Shown: positions 27,180-36,492, numbered from the stretch's first letter. The stretch: DNA of 64,000 bases from Leeuwenhoekiella parthenopeia (GCF_020782115.1 NZ_JAJGMW010000006.1:113190-177189), one strand, 5' to 3'. Numbers and translations are program-made. Notes: a model not told the origin generated them from the sequence alone.

Positions 27180-28610
27180 ATGAGTATGACTGCGCAAACA
27201 GTATGGGATAACTGTCTCTCGTTTATACAGGACAATATCACCCCGCAGGCCTACAAAACATGGTTTGAACCCATACGTGCGGTAAAACTTACAGATAATG
27301 CATTAAGTATTCAGGTACCCAGTAAATTTTTCTACGAGTGGCTTGAAGAACATTACGTAAAGCTCTTAAAAGTATCACTTACCAAAGAACTGGGAGAAAA
27401 CGCTAAGCTGGTTTATGTTATACGTATGGAGAACACCTACGGCAACAGACAACCTTTTACCGAAAAAATTCCGAGTACAAACAGGCCTTCAGTAATGAAG
27501 TCTCAGGAAGTAGATGCTCCCCTTAAAAATAAAAACCCCGAATTAAAAAATCCGTTTGTAATCCCGGGAATTCGCAATCTGGAAATCGAATCCCAGTTGA
27601 ACCCCAATTACAATTTTGACAGCTTTTTAGAAGGAGACTCTAACCGTCTGGCCCGCTCTGCAGGTTTAGCAGTGGCTAATAAGCCGGGAGGCACCTCTTT
27701 TAATCCGCTGTTGATTTTTGGAGGAGTTGGTCTTGGAAAAACCCACCTTGCACACGCCATTGGAGTTCAGATTAAAGACCGATATCCCGATAAAACTGTT
27801 CTTTATATTTCTGCTGAAAAATTCACGCAACAGTATATTGAATCGGTAAAGAAGAATAACCGCAACGACTTTATTCATTTCTATCAGGTGATAGATGTAT
27901 TAATTGTTGATGATATACAGTTGCTTTCCGGCAAGGCAGGTACTCAGGATGTATTCTTCCACATTTTTAATCATTTACACCAAAACGGCAAACAGGTTGT
28001 CCTTACCAGTGATAAGGCTCCTGTTGATATGCAGGATATTGAACAGCGACTGCTTTCACGATTTAAATGGGGACTTTCCGCAGAATTGCAACAACCCGGT
28101 TTTGAAACCCGCGTTTCGATCATTAAAAATAAGCTGTATCAGGATGGTGTGGAAATGCCTGAAGAAATCGTGGAGTTTTTAGCCAATAATATAAAAACCA
28201 ACATTCGTGAATTAGAAGGTGCTATCATTTCGCTTATTGCACACTCCTCGTTCAACCGAAAGGAAATAAATCTAGACCTTGCCAAAAAGATTGTAGATAA
28301 TTATGTGAAACATACCAAACGGGAAGTTTCTATTGATTACATACAAAAGGTGGTAAGTGATTATTTTCAGATGGATGTAGACACACTACAATCAAAAACC
28401 CGTAAGCGTCATATAGTACAGGCGCGTCAACTGGCGATGTTTTTTGCAAAGAAACTCACCAAGGCGTCACTGGCAAGTATAGGTTCACAAATAGGGAAAA
28501 GAGATCACGCAACAGTATTGCACGCCTGTAAAACAGTTGACAACCTCTCTGCTACAGATAAGCAGTTTCGCAAATATGTAGAGGATCTCAACAAAAAACT
28601 TACGATGTAA
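27180..28610 (+). CDS. dnaA: chromosomal replication initiator DnaA
   Basis: The 476-aa AAA+ initiator binds DnaA boxes and opens the origin. Domain I (about 1-80) includes VWDNCLSFIQDNI and TWFEPI. Domain III has the FDSFLEGDSNRLA start, Walker A GGVGLGKTHL and Walker B VLIVDDIQLL. Domain IV, at the C-terminus, holds the DNA-binding helix-turn-helix signature IGKRDHATVLHACKTV. Length is normal. The gene leads dnaA - tyrosine phosphatase - RsmI-like, an order common in Flavobacteriaceae. Confidence 0.98.
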   Translation: MSMTAQTVWDNCLSFIQDNITPQAYKTWFEPIRAVKLTDNALSIQVPSKFFYEWLEEHYVKLLKVSLTKELGENAKLVYVIRMENTYGNRQPFTEKIPSTNRPSVMKSQEVDAPLKNKNPELKNPFVIPGIRNLEIESQLNPNYNFDSFLEGDSNRLARSAGLAVANKPGGTSFNPLLIFGGVGLGKTHLAHAIGVQIKDRYPDKTVLYISAEKFTQQYIESVKKNNRNDFIHFYQVIDVLIVDDIQLLSGKAGTQDVFFHIFNHLHQNGKQVVLTSDKAPVDMQDIEQRLLSRFKWGLSAELQQPGFETRVSIIKNKLYQDGVEMPEEIVEFLANNIKTNIRELEGAIISLIAHSSFNRKEINLDLAKKIVDNYVKHTKREVSIDYIQKVVSDYFQMDVDTLQSKTRKRHIVQARQLAMFFAKKLTKASLASIGSQIGKRDHATVLHACKTVDNLSATDKQFRKYVEDLNKKLTM

Positions 28611-28671
28611 ATTGAAACTGACCCGATATTAAAGGTCAGGTCTAAAGCATCCTATAAAAACCAAAGATTTC

Positions 28672-29127
28672 ATGAAAACACGCATTCTCATGGTATGTCT
28701 GGGCAATATTTGCAGATCTCCTTTGGCCGAAGGTTTGTTAAAATCTAAACTGGATCCCGCCAAATTTGAAGTAGACTCTGCAGGTACTGGTCACTGGCAT
28801 GTAGGCAGTGCCCCAGACTCGCGAAGTATTGCCGTAGCTCAAAAAAACGGACTCGATATCTCGCAACAAAGAGGGATGCAGTTTAAACCTGCTTTTTTTG
28901 AGCGATACGATCACATTTTTGTAATGGATCAATACAATTACGAGGATGTTACAGCCCAGGCTTCTAATGATGAAGAGCGGGCAAAAGTACAGATGATTTT
29001 AGATGAGTTGTTTCCGGGTGAGCGCGTAGACGTCCCCGACCCTTACAATGATAGTTTAAAAGGTTTTGACCGGGTTTATGAAATGCTTGATGAAGCAACC
29101 ACAAAAATTGCAGAACGCCTTTCCTGA
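28672..29127 (+). CDS. low-molecular-weight protein tyrosine phosphatase
   Basis: The 151-aa phosphatase has the P-loop VCLGNICRSPLAEG with C9 and R15 (CX5R), and the general-acid loop DPYNDS near residue 120. Length and order are canonical. It may act on protein phosphotyrosine or on small phosphates; the target is unknown. It lies 61 bases after dnaA and 15 bases before the methyltransferase, likely in one transcription unit. A short CTGACC/GGTCAG inverted repeat sits between dnaA and this gene. Confidence 0.94.
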   Translation: MKTRILMVCLGNICRSPLAEGLLKSKLDPAKFEVDSAGTGHWHVGSAPDSRSIAVAQKNGLDISQQRGMQFKPAFFERYDHIFVMDQYNYEDVTAQASNDEERAKVQMILDELFPGERVDVPDPYNDSLKGFDRVYEMLDEATTKIAERLS

Positions 29128-29142
29128 ATAGATTCTTAACTT

Positions 29143-29862
29143 ATGGCGGTTAACTCCCACTTTGGTAAATTGTATTTAATTCCTGTTACGCTGGGGGAAA
29201 CAGATCCTCTGGAGGTTATGCCTCAAAATGTTCAGACTCTGATTGCCGGGATTGATGAGTATATTGTTGAAAACGAAAAAACGGCCCGCAGGTTTATCAA
29301 AGACATTTACCCTCAAAAATCACAACCTGCTCTCAAACTACACCCACTTAACAAATACACAGATCCTCTTGATGTGCCCTCGTTTTTAAATGCGTGCCTT
29401 GATGGTCGTGATGTAGGCCTGATGTCTGAAGCCGGAGTTCCCGGAGTTGCAGATCCCGGTTCAGAGGTCGTTCGTTTTGCCCACGAAAAAGGCATTCAGG
29501 TTGTGCCACTGGTAGGCCCCTCCTCTATTCTTATGGCTGTGATGGCAAGCGGCATGAATGGTCAAAACTTTGCTTTTAATGGCTATTTACCCATCGATCA
29601 AAAAGAAAGACTCAATGAACTGAAGCGCCTGGAACGCATTTCGAAAGAAAATAACCAGTCTCAATTATTTATTGAAACCCCCTATCGCAACGGGAAAATG
29701 CTTGATGAGATTTGCAATAGCCTTCAGGCCTCAACACGTTTATGTATAGCCTGCGACATTACATTACCTAGCGAATTTATCAAAACCCAGTCAATAAACG
29801 ACTGGAAACACAGCAAGGAAGATTTACATAAAAGACCTGCAATATTTATTATTCACGCATAA
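29143..29862 (+). CDS. tetrapyrrole-methylase-fold SAM methyltransferase, RsmI-like
   Basis: A 239-aa methyltransferase of the RsmI/CbiF fold. The GRDVGLMSEAGVPGVADPGSEVV block matches the SAM-binding segment of RsmI, followed by VPLVGPSSILMAVMASG and IETPYRNGKML. It is shorter than typical RsmI (about 280), and the N-terminal GNL-type strand is replaced by KLYLIPVTLGE. RsmI 2'-O-methylates C1402 of 16S rRNA; whether this shorter relative does the same is unproven. It ends at the bidirectional terminator. Confidence 0.85.
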   Translation: MAVNSHFGKLYLIPVTLGETDPLEVMPQNVQTLIAGIDEYIVENEKTARRFIKDIYPQKSQPALKLHPLNKYTDPLDVPSFLNACLDGRDVGLMSEAGVPGVADPGSEVVRFAHEKGIQVVPLVGPSSILMAVMASGMNGQNFAFNGYLPIDQKERLNELKRLERISKENNQSQLFIETPYRNGKMLDEICNSLQASTRLCIACDITLPSEFIKTQSINDWKHSKEDLHKRPAIFIIHA

Positions 29863-29895
29863 AAAAAGTGACCTATTCGGGTCACTTTTTTTATG
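29858..29895. terminator. bidirectional intrinsic terminator, RsmI-like / lysozyme-fold gene
   Basis: Arms CATAAAAAAAGTGACC (29858-29873) and GGTCACTTTTTTTATG (29880-29895) are perfect 16-base complements with a 6-base loop. A- and T-tracts flank on both sides. Confidence 0.92.
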
Positions 29896-29917
29896 CTGTT
29901 TAAAGAAATTTAGAATT

Positions 29918-30577
29918 TTACTTCTCCAGATTTACTTTTGCATTGCGATCAGGTACGATAAACGAAACATCATAACCTCCGAATTTTTTGATATAACTGT
30001 ATATTGAAGTACCAAAAGCGTCTTTAAAACCTTCTACTCCACCGGAACGAAGATAACTCTTTACACTACCGGGGCCTGCTAAATGCGCCGCGGCCAGTAT
30101 ACCTGATTCGGTAACCTTAACACCATTGATTACTTTTCCTGAAAAGCGTTTGATGTCTTTACGTAAAACCCATTTATTACGGGATGCGTTGGCTATAAAT
30201 GCTTTTTCCTGTAAAACGGGATCGTTCAAAAACGCATCAGTATCTGTAATGCCCAGTAAAAGTAAAGTGCTGCGACCAAACTGGTATTTGCCTAAATACC
30301 CTAATTGATTTATTCGTTTGTAATCGTTTTGTGATTCTTTAAAGCCCAGAGCTTCTTTAAAACCGGTAAAAGATTTTCCGGTGGTTGCCAGATTGATATT
30401 AAGCGAATGATCCAGCTCTACGGTTTCGGTCTCGTCGACCTGAGGCACGGTATAAAATAACTCTAAACCTTCAGTAGAATTTTGACTCGGCTTCTCGGCG
30501 TCTTTTACAGACATGCTTAAGGCTACAAGTCCAAAAACAGACGGAAGCGCAGCTAATTTCACAATGTTTTTCGTCAT
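29918..30577 (-). CDS. exported lysozyme/lytic-transglycosylase-fold protein
   Basis: The 219-aa protein has an N-terminal hydrophobic signal or anchor (about 7-23) and a linker to residue 68. The catalytic region starts at FKEALGFKESQNDYKRINQLGYLGKYQFG, where the Glu of FKESQ lies in the position of the transglycosylase catalytic acid and GKYQFG is a typical lysozyme-fold motif. The ending contains AAHLAGPGSVKSYL. It probably cleaves peptidoglycan in the periplasm. It follows mltG after a 306-base gap with its own -7 element. Some databases label relatives as LysM or peptidoglycan-binding proteins, but I see no LysM repeat. Confidence 0.8.
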   Translation of the reverse strand: MTKNIVKLAALPSVFGLVALSMSVKDAEKPSQNSTEGLELFYTVPQVDETETVELDHSLNINLATTGKSFTGFKEALGFKESQNDYKRINQLGYLGKYQFGRSTLLLLGITDTDAFLNDPVLQEKAFIANASRNKWVLRKDIKRFSGKVINGVKVTESGILAAAHLAGPGSVKSYLRSGGVEGFKDAFGTSIYSYIKKFGGYDVSFIVPDRNAKVNLEK

Positions 30578-30883
30578 AAATTAAGTTTCAGACCGTTGCT
30601 GTGCGCCACTACAGATCAAGTCTATATTAATGCGCAAATATACTCAACCTAATTAATATACTGATTACTAAAGGGTTAAGCTTTTCCCAAAAGCCGCAAA
30701 ACACGGTAAAATAGGCGGTTTATCACAGAAATACTTGCGATTAAAGCAAGTATTTCAAAAAGCCGCTATCTATTTATAGGAAACATCTAAAACTTTAACA
30801 TTTTAGTCCCTTAAACTCAAGGATGATAAAATTTAACAAAATAACGCCGTCAAAAACTAAGTTTAAACAGATTTAATTGCATT
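30578..30883. other. 306-base intergenic region with hairpin and promoter
   Basis: No gene is seen. On the minus strand a -7 element TATATTTG (30635-30642) lies 57 bases before the lysozyme-fold gene. Further up is an 11-bp perfect hairpin, GAAATACTTGC (30728-30738) and GCAAGTATTTC (30746-30756), closed by an outer GCGG/CCGC pairing. The 9-mer AAAAGCCGC occurs twice (30689-30697 and 30758-30766). The hairpin could end mltG transcription but lacks a clear T-tract. Confidence 0.6.
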
Positions 30884-31927
30884 TTATCGATTTATGCCCT
30901 GAGCATTTATCCAATCAATATATTGTTTGCGATTAGCATTATGTTGCGCAACGGTTTTAGCAAACAAATGATAACCGGGTTTAGAAACGTCTGCAACAAA
31001 GAAATAGTATTCGTGCTTTTCAGGATTTAACACTGCATTAATAGCAGAGAGATCCGGCATAAAAATAGGACCGGGTGGTAAACCCCCATATTTATAGGTG
31101 TTGTACGGAGAATCGGTCTCCAGGTCGCGGTACAAAACCCGCTTAATAACCTGATCAAAATCGTCCTGACTTTTCTTGACAGCATAGATTACGGTAGGGT
31201 CTGCATCAAGCTTCCAGCCATTTTGCAGGCGATTTAAATATACACCGGCTACTCTGGGACGCTCATCTGCCCTTGCGGTTTCTTTTTGTACAATAGCTGC
31301 AAGCGTATAAACCTGCTTAGGATTTAGGCCCTGGGCTTCTGCTTTGGCGATGCGTTCAGGAGTCCAGAATCGCTTATACTCCTGAAGCATTCGGGCTCTA
31401 AATTCTTCTGCACTGGTATTCCAATAAAATTCATATGTATTAGGCAGGTACATCGTTAAAGCCGTCTCTTCCTCAAAACCATGTTCTTTTAAAAACGCTT
31501 CATCGGTAAAAGCCTTTAGGAGTTCAAGACTATCAGCCTCGATCTGAATGCCTACGCGCCCGGCCAGATTCTGTAATCGCTCCTGATTATTAAAGCTAAT
31601 TTTCACCGGTATGTTTCCGCTGCGAATGGCATTTACAATCTCATTATTATTGCTTCCTTTCTTTATAATGAAATGTCCGGGTTTTACAGCGTTAACATAA
31701 CCTTTTCGCTCTGCTACCTCATCAAAGGAAACGGGATCCTGCAATAGGGGTTCTAAATCTTTACGTACATCTGCATAAGTAGCATCTGAAGGAATGTAGA
31801 GATGAGCCTCGTCATTATTAAAAGCGGTGTTGGGAGAAAAAAACTTCCCATAAATCATATAAGCAAATATGCCTGCGAAAACCAAACCTATTAAAGCGGT
31901 AGCGGCCAAAATTTTTCTAATGTACAT
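30884..31927 (-). CDS. mltG: endolytic transglycosylase MltG
   Basis: The 347-aa membrane-anchored enzyme cuts nascent glycan strands and is thought to end peptidoglycan polymerisation. A membrane helix lies at about 7-26. The LysM-like subdomain covers about 40-110, and the catalytic Glu is E216 in IVQKETARADERPRVAGVYLNRL. The later GPIFMPDLSAINAVLNP element is also typical. Its start overlaps the GNAT stop by 11 bases, so dapF-GNAT-mltG are coupled. Length is normal. Confidence 0.96.
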   Translation of the reverse strand: MYIRKILAATALIGLVFAGIFAYMIYGKFFSPNTAFNNDEAHLYIPSDATYADVRKDLEPLLQDPVSFDEVAERKGYVNAVKPGHFIIKKGSNNNEIVNAIRSGNIPVKISFNNQERLQNLAGRVGIQIEADSLELLKAFTDEAFLKEHGFEEETALTMYLPNTYEFYWNTSAEEFRARMLQEYKRFWTPERIAKAEAQGLNPKQVYTLAAIVQKETARADERPRVAGVYLNRLQNGWKLDADPTVIYAVKKSQDDFDQVIKRVLYRDLETDSPYNTYKYGGLPPGPIFMPDLSAINAVLNPEKHEYYFFVADVSKPGYHLFAKTVAQHNANRKQYIDWINAQGINR

Positions 31928-32459
31928 CGGTATAAATCAATTGGTATAAATATTCATTTTTAAAGCTGCCTTCGAGACGAAGCCAGTCTTTTTTAAGACC
32001 CACAGGTCTAAAACCCTGTTTTTCAAACAGGCGTATGCTCGGGGTATTTTCCTCTAAAATATTGGCATAGAGCTGATGCAGTTCGAGACGTTTAAAGCTG
32101 TAATTGATCATTAACCGCAAAGCCTCGGCGCCATAACCCCTGCCGCGCTCTACCTCACTAAAAATCAAAATACCAAGACCGGCTCGTTGATTTTTAGGAT
32201 CAAAATCAAACAAATCTATAAGACCTAAGGCTTCATTGGTATCGCTACGACAAATAACCAGCCGCAGTTGTTTGGCCTCATAAATGTCTTTGTGGGAGTT
32301 GCGCAGGTACTGCTTTAGTAAAAATTTGGAAAAAGGAGTAAGTGTGGTAGTAAGTTCCCAAAGATCTTCATCATTTTCAATCCTAAAAACGAGATCCAGA
32401 TCTTCGGGCTCTAAAGCCCTGAGATATACGAGTTCACCATGTAATGTTAGTCCGGCCAT
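31917..32459 (-). CDS. RimJ/RimL-type GNAT N-acetyltransferase
   Basis: The 180-aa acetyltransferase has GELVYLRALEPEDLDLVF at its start, the acetyl-CoA loop in RGRGYGAEALRLMI, and LHQLYANILEENTPSIRLFEKQGF, all RimJ/RimL-like. The acceptor may be a protein N-terminus or small amine. It is embedded between dapF and mltG with overlaps of 13 and 11 bases, so it is made in step with cell-wall enzymes; no functional link is known. Confidence 0.92.
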   Translation of the reverse strand: MAGLTLHGELVYLRALEPEDLDLVFRIENDEDLWELTTTLTPFSKFLLKQYLRNSHKDIYEAKQLRLVICRSDTNEALGLIDLFDFDPKNQRAGLGILIFSEVERGRGYGAEALRLMINYSFKRLELHQLYANILEENTPSIRLFEKQGFRPVGLKKDWLRLEGSFKNEYLYQLIYTDVH

Positions 32460-33223
32460 ACTCCGGTATAAACAGGCTTTGCGGGCCCGATTAAAAATAT
32501 GTTATTGTATCCTGTACCTGCAGGCTCAAAAGTAACTTTAAGCCGGCCTCCTTCCACGCGAAGATCAACTTCGTGACTGTTAGTCTTACCCTGATGGTGA
32601 ATGGCCAATGCTACTGCTGTGGCACCGGTACCGCAACTTAAGGTCTCATCTTCTACTCCGCGTTCGTAGGTACGCATAGCGAAAGAATCCCCGGTTTGTT
32701 CCACAAAATTGATATTACTCCCGGCTTTACCGTAAAGATCACCATATCTCAACAAGGCTCCTTCAGTTTTAACATCAAAAGCTGCCAAATCATTCACCCA
32801 TTGAACATGATGGGGTGAGCCTGTGTTTAAAAACATATGATTTTCATACCTGGTAATGCTGCTCACATCCTGCATTTTTAAATGTACAAGATCATTTTTG
32901 ATGAAGGCCTCGTGAAGACCATCTACAGCCTCAAAAACAGTTTGATCTGTAATTACGCCTAATTGTTTAGCAAAGGCAACTATGCACCTGCCACCATTAC
33001 CACACATCGAGCTCGGGTTACCATCAGCATTATAATAGACCATTGTAAAATCTAAAGTGGGATGGTTCTCAAGCAAGATGAGACCATCTGCACCTATGCC
33101 AAATTTTCGGTCACACATCCATTTTACGAGTTTGGTATCATTTTTGGAAAATAATTGCTGTCGGTTGTCGATCATTATAAAATCGTTGCCCGTGCCTTGA
33201 TATTTGTAAAAGGGTATTGCCAT
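32447..33223 (-). CDS. dapF: diaminopimelate epimerase
   Basis: The 258-aa enzyme converts LL- to meso-diaminopimelate, supplying lysine and peptidoglycan. The two catalytic cysteines are C74 (SSMCGNGGRC) and C197 (LSCGTGATA), in the expected mirror-image domains. The opening YKYQGTGNDFIMID is typical. It is the first gene of the dapF-GNAT-mltG unit. A TATTTTTG element (33244-33251) lies 20 bases upstream. Confidence 0.97.
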   Translation of the reverse strand: MAIPFYKYQGTGNDFIMIDNRQQLFSKNDTKLVKWMCDRKFGIGADGLILLENHPTLDFTMVYYNADGNPSSMCGNGGRCIVAFAKQLGVITDQTVFEAVDGLHEAFIKNDLVHLKMQDVSSITRYENHMFLNTGSPHHVQWVNDLAAFDVKTEGALLRYGDLYGKAGSNINFVEQTGDSFAMRTYERGVEDETLSCGTGATAVALAIHHQGKTNSHEVDLRVEGGRLKVTFEPAGTGYNNIFLIGPAKPVYTGVWPD

Positions 33224-33243
33224 AACTTATTTTTAAAGCCCTG

Positions 33244-33251
33244 CAAAAATA
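33244..33251 (-). promoter_or_regulatory. dapF -7 element
   Basis: TATTTTTG on the minus strand, an exact TAnnTTTG match 20 bases upstream of the dapF ATG. No TTG at -33. Confidence 0.5.
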
Positions 33252-33359
33252 CATAAAGCCAAAATTCTACGGCTTGTTAAGGCTTAGTTAAATCGTGCAA
33301 CACGGCATACCACAACTCGTATTTAAATTGTTATTCTAAAAAAGAAAAGAAAAAGTATT

Positions 33360-34754
33360 ATGAAAAAATTTGCCAGCTTATTAATCGTAGCCATTTTGGG
33401 TGGCGCGATTACCCTAGGTGCGTACAAGTTTATAGAAGATGAACACGTACCCACGACAGCTACAACTTCAACCCCAAATTTTAGTCCCGTAAATTACAAC
33501 GGCACCCCGATTACCAGTACCAATGCAGATTTCACAGAAGCTGCAGATCGCACGGTTCACGCGGTTGTTCACGTTAAAAACGTACAGATTTCCAGACAAC
33601 CTCGCAGCATGCAAGAATATCTACTTGGTGGAGGTGAATTACGCAAAGGTCTTGTAGGTGCCGGAAGCGGTGTAATCATATCAGCTGATGGCTATATCGT
33701 AACCAACAATCACGTTATTGACGGAGCTACAGAACTTGAAGTTTCTCTAAATGACAACCGAACCTTCAAAGCTGAAGTAATAGGTAGCGACCCTAATGCA
33801 GACATTGCGCTTTTAAAGATTGATGCAGATGAAGATTTACCCTACCTCCCGTTTGGGGATTCAGATAATGTACGTTTGGGAGAATGGGTACTGGCAGTAG
33901 GTAATCCCTTTAACCTTACCAGTACAGTAACTGCCGGAATTATTTCAGCCAAGGCGCGTGATATTGACCAGTATGACCGAAATCCGCAATCATTTATCCA
34001 AACCGATGCAGCGATTAACCCGGGTAACAGTGGCGGTGCGTTAGTAAATATCAATGGAGAACTGATAGGTATCAATACAGCTATCACTTCACAAACCGGT
34101 AGCTATGTAGGTTACGCCTTTGCAGTACCTTCAAACAACGCCCGTAAAATTGTAGAAGACATTTTGGAGTATGGTGATGTACAGCGTGGTATTCTTGGTA
34201 TTCAGGGAGGCAGTATTAATGCAAACACAGCAAATCAATACGACCTTGAAGTTTCTGAAGGCGTTTATGTTGCAGGTGTTGATCCCGATACCGGAGCTGC
34301 CTTAGCAGGTTTAAAAGAAGGCGATGTTATCATAAAAGTTGATGATGTCAAAATTTCAAAATTCTCTGATCTATCAGGTTACCTTGGAGCCAAAAGACCT
34401 AATGATGTTGTAGAAGTAAGCTTCATTAGAGACGGAGAAACCCGCACGCTATCGGTTACTTTAACCAAACTCAACACATTTATAATAGAAAAGCCGGGAC
34501 TTGAAGTACGTGAGGCCTCAAAGGAAACACTTCAGGAAAATGGTGTGAAAAACGGAGTAATTATAAGTAAGGCTACAAACAAACAATTGCAACGCTATAA
34601 TCTAAGCGGAATAATTATAACCGCAATTGACGATCAGAAAGTAAACTCAATAGAGGATGTTAAGCGCATTATTTCTGAAAAAGATCCGCGCGAACCTGTA
34701 AGCCTCAATTTTGCCAGTAAAAATGGTGAAAACAAACAAATCATTTTTAATTAG
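33360..34754 (+). CDS. Deg/HtrA-family periplasmic serine protease
   Basis: The 464-aa protease has an N-terminal membrane helix or signal (about 4-22). The trypsin-like domain has the full triad H118 (TNNHVID), D148 (NADIALL) and S224 (NPGNSGGAL). Two PDZ domains follow at about 270-360 and 375-460; the first has the GVYVAGVDPDTGAALAGLKEGDVI pattern. It degrades or refolds misfolded envelope proteins. It stands alone between divergent dapF and a terminator. DegP, DegQ and DegS cannot be told apart with confidence, although two PDZ domains exclude DegS. Confidence 0.95.
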   Translation: MKKFASLLIVAILGGAITLGAYKFIEDEHVPTTATTSTPNFSPVNYNGTPITSTNADFTEAADRTVHAVVHVKNVQISRQPRSMQEYLLGGGELRKGLVGAGSGVIISADGYIVTNNHVIDGATELEVSLNDNRTFKAEVIGSDPNADIALLKIDADEDLPYLPFGDSDNVRLGEWVLAVGNPFNLTSTVTAGIISAKARDIDQYDRNPQSFIQTDAAINPGNSGGALVNINGELIGINTAITSQTGSYVGYAFAVPSNNARKIVEDILEYGDVQRGILGIQGGSINANTANQYDLEVSEGVYVAGVDPDTGAALAGLKEGDVIIKVDDVKISKFSDLSGYLGAKRPNDVVEVSFIRDGETRTLSVTLTKLNTFIIEKPGLEVREASKETLQENGVKNGVIISKATNKQLQRYNLSGIIITAIDDQKVNSIEDVKRIISEKDPREPVSLNFASKNGENKQIIFN

Positions 34755-34772
34755 AATTCGATTTTTAGTAGT

Positions 34773-34805
34773 AAAAAAGCTCTTCGTGACTGAAGGGCTT
34801 TTTTT
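34773..34805 (+). terminator. intrinsic terminator of the Deg protease gene
   Basis: Arms 34773-34785 and 34792-34804 (AAAAAAGCTCTTC against GAAGGGCTTTTTT, one G-T pair), 6-base loop, T-tract. Confidence 0.88.
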
Positions 34806-34838
34806 ATTTATTTCCCTCACGAAAACGATATAGTTAAG

Positions 34839-34846
34839 TATCTTTG
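34839..34846 (+). promoter_or_regulatory. -7 element of the long GAPDH gene
   Basis: TATCTTTG, exact TAnnTTTG match, 34 bases before the ATG. No TTG at the -33 position. Confidence 0.5.
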
Positions 34847-34880
34847 CCGAAAATTTAAAAACCCACATTAAAATCCATTC

Positions 34881-36329
34881 ATGAGTTCGTCAAATACTTA
34901 CGAGAAAGAACTGGCTTTTCAGGCAGACCGTCGCCGTGCGACTGTTGAATTTATTAAGATCATAAGCGATCTTTGGTATGACAAGAATATCGAACTGGTA
35001 CTTTTTAGAAATCAGCTTTTAGATCGCAATGTGAGTGAAATTCTCAATTTACACGCTTACGCCGGAGCTTTTGTTCAAAAACCTATTTCTATTTTTGATA
35101 GCGTCGAGTTAGCCAAAGCTATCCTGCAGGCAAACCTGCCGCCTTCAAAATTAGATATTGGCAAACTCACTTACGAGTATCATTTGGAAGATAATGAGTA
35201 TACAGACGCCCTGATATTTATTCATCATAAACTGAAAGATGCACAAAGTTCAAAAGAAATTACACCTCGAAATGTGGTGCTCTATGGTTTTGGGCGTATA
35301 GGAAGGCTCGTTGCCCGGGAACTTATGACACGCACAGGAAGCGGTGCTCAATTAAGATTAAGAGCCATAGTCGTAAGAGGTAATCTGGATGAAGATATTC
35401 TAAAAAAGAGAGCATCCTTACTCAAAAGCGATAGTATCCACGGGGATTTTCCGGGAACAATCTCGGTAAATAGTGCCAAAAATGCCTTAATTATCAATGG
35501 TACTACCGTTCAGATTATTTCTTCAAATGAACCCGAATCTATAGACTACACGGCTTATGGTATAGACGACGCCGTAATCATAGATAATACGGGCGCTTTC
35601 CGAAACAAAGAACAATTAAGCAGACACCTTATCGCAAAAGGAGTTTCAAAGGTATTACTTACTGCTCCGGGTCAGGGCATCCCAAATATCGTGCACGGAG
35701 TCAATCACAAAAACTACAATCCGGATGAATGGGATATTTACTCAGCTGCCTCGTGCACTACAAATGCAATAACACCGGTGCTCAAAGCAATTGATGAAAG
35801 CTTTGGCGTTGAAAGTGGTCATATAGAAACCATACACGCGTATACCAATGATCAAAATCTGGTAGATAATATGCACTCCAAATACCGCCGGGGTCGCGCC
35901 GCTGCTCTAAATATGGTAATCACCGAAACAGGCGCAGGTAAAGCAGTATCTAAAGCATTGCCTGCTCTTGAAGGCAAACTTACCTCCAACGCGATCAGGG
36001 TTCCGGTACCTAACGGCTCTCTTGCCATTTTAAATTTAAAGCTTCAGCAAAAAACAACAATCGAAAGTGTCAATGCAAGTCTTAAAAAATATGGGCTTGA
36101 AGGTGATCTGGTTGAGCAAATCAAATATTCAATCAACAATGAACTGGTTTCCAGTGATATTGTAGGCTCTTCAGCACCTGCTATCTACGACAGTCAGGCT
36201 ACATTGTTAGGCCCCGATTTTAAAAGCCTCGTACTCTATATATGGTATGACAATGAATACGGTTACAGTCACCAGGTAGTACGCCTGGCTAAATATATTG
36301 CCAAGGTAAGACGTTATACGTACTACTAA
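34881..36329 (+). CDS. glyceraldehyde-3-phosphate dehydrogenase, long form
   Basis: The 482-aa protein has the classical GAPDH core from about residue 130 (YGFGRIGR, NAD-binding) with catalytic C292 in SAASCTTNAI and the later YDNEYGYSHQVVRL ending. The first 130 residues are an extension of mixed helices without a recognised domain (YEKELAFQADRRRATVEFIKIISDL). Such extended GAPDHs are known in Bacteroidota alongside a standard glycolytic one. NAD versus NADP use cannot be read safely. It has its own -7 element and a terminator, so it appears monocistronic. Confidence 0.93.
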   Translation: MSSSNTYEKELAFQADRRRATVEFIKIISDLWYDKNIELVLFRNQLLDRNVSEILNLHAYAGAFVQKPISIFDSVELAKAILQANLPPSKLDIGKLTYEYHLEDNEYTDALIFIHHKLKDAQSSKEITPRNVVLYGFGRIGRLVARELMTRTGSGAQLRLRAIVVRGNLDEDILKKRASLLKSDSIHGDFPGTISVNSAKNALIINGTTVQIISSNEPESIDYTAYGIDDAVIIDNTGAFRNKEQLSRHLIAKGVSKVLLTAPGQGIPNIVHGVNHKNYNPDEWDIYSAASCTTNAITPVLKAIDESFGVESGHIETIHAYTNDQNLVDNMHSKYRRGRAAALNMVITETGAGKAVSKALPALEGKLTSNAIRVPVPNGSLAILNLKLQQKTTIESVNASLKKYGLEGDLVEQIKYSINNELVSSDIVGSSAPAIYDSQATLLGPDFKSLVLYIWYDNEYGYSHQVVRLAKYIAKVRRYTYY

Positions 36330-36355
36330 AGTTCTTAATAGTACAGATGTATTTA

Positions 36356-36383
36356 GAAATAGCTGCCAGCAGGCAGCTATTTT
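36356..36383 (+). terminator. intrinsic terminator of the GAPDH gene
   Basis: GAAATAGCTGCC (36356-36367) and GGCAGCTATTTT (36372-36383) pair around AGCA. The T-tract is short. Confidence 0.7.
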
Positions 36384-36418
36384 CACGAATTACGCAGTTT
36401 AAAACCGTTGGATTTAAT

Positions 36419-36426
36419 TATTTTTG
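36419..36426 (+). promoter_or_regulatory. -7 element ahead of the coiled-coil membrane protein
   Basis: TATTTTTG, exact match, 66 bases upstream of the ATG at 36493, with GTTT near -33. Confidence 0.5.
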
Positions 36427-36492
36427 CGGCTTTATTATACTAAGTGCGAAAGCATACCGTTTTCCCACAAACAGCAAAAAGACTAACTCAAA

